Source: Methylophaga sp. (GTDB lineage: Bacteria > Pseudomonadota > Gammaproteobacteria > Nitrosococcales > Methylophagaceae). Taken from it: 64,000 nt of DNA. The notes beneath the pieces are model-generated. The model was not told the DNA's origin and did not search any database. It saw only the letters and a list, made by a program, of their open reading frames with translations. Location of the stretch: assembly GCA_024636315.1 (NCBI GenBank), contig JAGXHJ010000065.1, positions 24,689 to 88,688 on the forward strand, in the 5' to 3' direction. Of this stretch, positions 63,857 through 64,000 are shown one piece after another. The translations under genes and the position numbers were made by a program. Every line of letters begins with the position of its first letter. Position 1 is the stretch's first letter.

Positions 63857-64000
63857 TTAGAGACCTTTGCACGAACCACTTTTATTAGTGCCAGATTAGC
63901 TGAAAGCTACTTTTTTGAATAAATTTAGAAAAAAGTGACGTCACACGTTCATTTTTCTCCAATTTACGGGTTATTTACCCGCTATCTCCCTTTTTTAGGC
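63857..64000. mobile_element. Possible insertion-sequence end at window edge
   Basis: TTAG at 63857-63860 is followed by AGACCTTTGCACGAACC. The TTAG would fit the YTAR target duplication of IS5-family elements, and GAGACCTTTGCA-type ends recur in such elements as I recall them. No transposase is in view and the other end is outside the window, so this is weak. Confidence 0.3.

Overview
The window joins two kinds of DNA. Bases 1 to about 29,570 are the right-hand part of a tailed-phage prophage, with its left end outside the window. Bases 29,600 to 64,000 are ordinary chromosome of a gammaproteobacterium of moderate to low GC. The lptD-surA-pdxA-rsmA and leuDB-asd-fimV-truA-trpFBA-accD-folC blocks, the sodium-type stator genes pomAB, an Entner-Doudoroff pair (edd-eda) and a DUF692/DUF2063 pair suggest the Thiotrichales, perhaps Methylophaga. 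That genus is an inference from gene content.

Prophage, left to right. A 5'-truncated head protein gene is followed by a lysis cassette (endolysin-like protein, small membrane protein, 3-TM holin, coiled-coil tail-anchored protein), head-tail connection genes and the tail tube. Then comes an accessory segment: a reverse-strand membrane-protein moron and, behind its own promoter, a BRO-N gene with a structured leader RNA laid out like the phage P4 immunity region. The tape measure, tail tip and fibre genes follow, including a protein with three LamG lectin domains. A reverse-strand accessory operon comes next (tandem ribbon-helix-helix regulator, HsdR-N-type nuclease, DUF4124 exported protein). 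The early and replication genes are an Arc-like regulator, a CII-like protein, a short tyrosine recombinase, small proteins, a TOPRIM primase-helicase, an adenine or cytosine methyltransferase, a phage CsrA with a GGA-bearing hairpin leader, and cysteine-rich small proteins. A large serine recombinase closes the element, and its last codons read into a tRNA-Glu gene.

Chromosome. After tRNA-Glu (two copies) and tRNA-Ala come outer-membrane assembly genes (lptD, surA), pdxA, rsmA, HU, tRNA-Val, tRNA-Asp and ppiD. Reverse-strand fabI, an extracellular solute-binding lipoprotein with an unusual C-terminal membrane anchor, pomAB, yceI, leucine and aspartate-family biosynthesis, fimV, truA, the trpFBA cluster, accD and folC follow. 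A reverse-strand lipid-uptake block (acyl-CoA synthetase, fadL) and trmB are followed by a gene-poor 0.67 kb gap, then edd-eda for KDPG metabolism, and finally the reverse-strand DUF692-DUF2063 pair. The last 140 bases may be the edge of an insertion sequence.

The most notable candidates are the P4-like immunity leader in front of the BRO gene (5,921-6,177), the phage-borne CsrA with its own candidate binding hairpin (27,321-27,625), and the ribbon-helix-helix/nuclease accessory operon (19,178-21,581).
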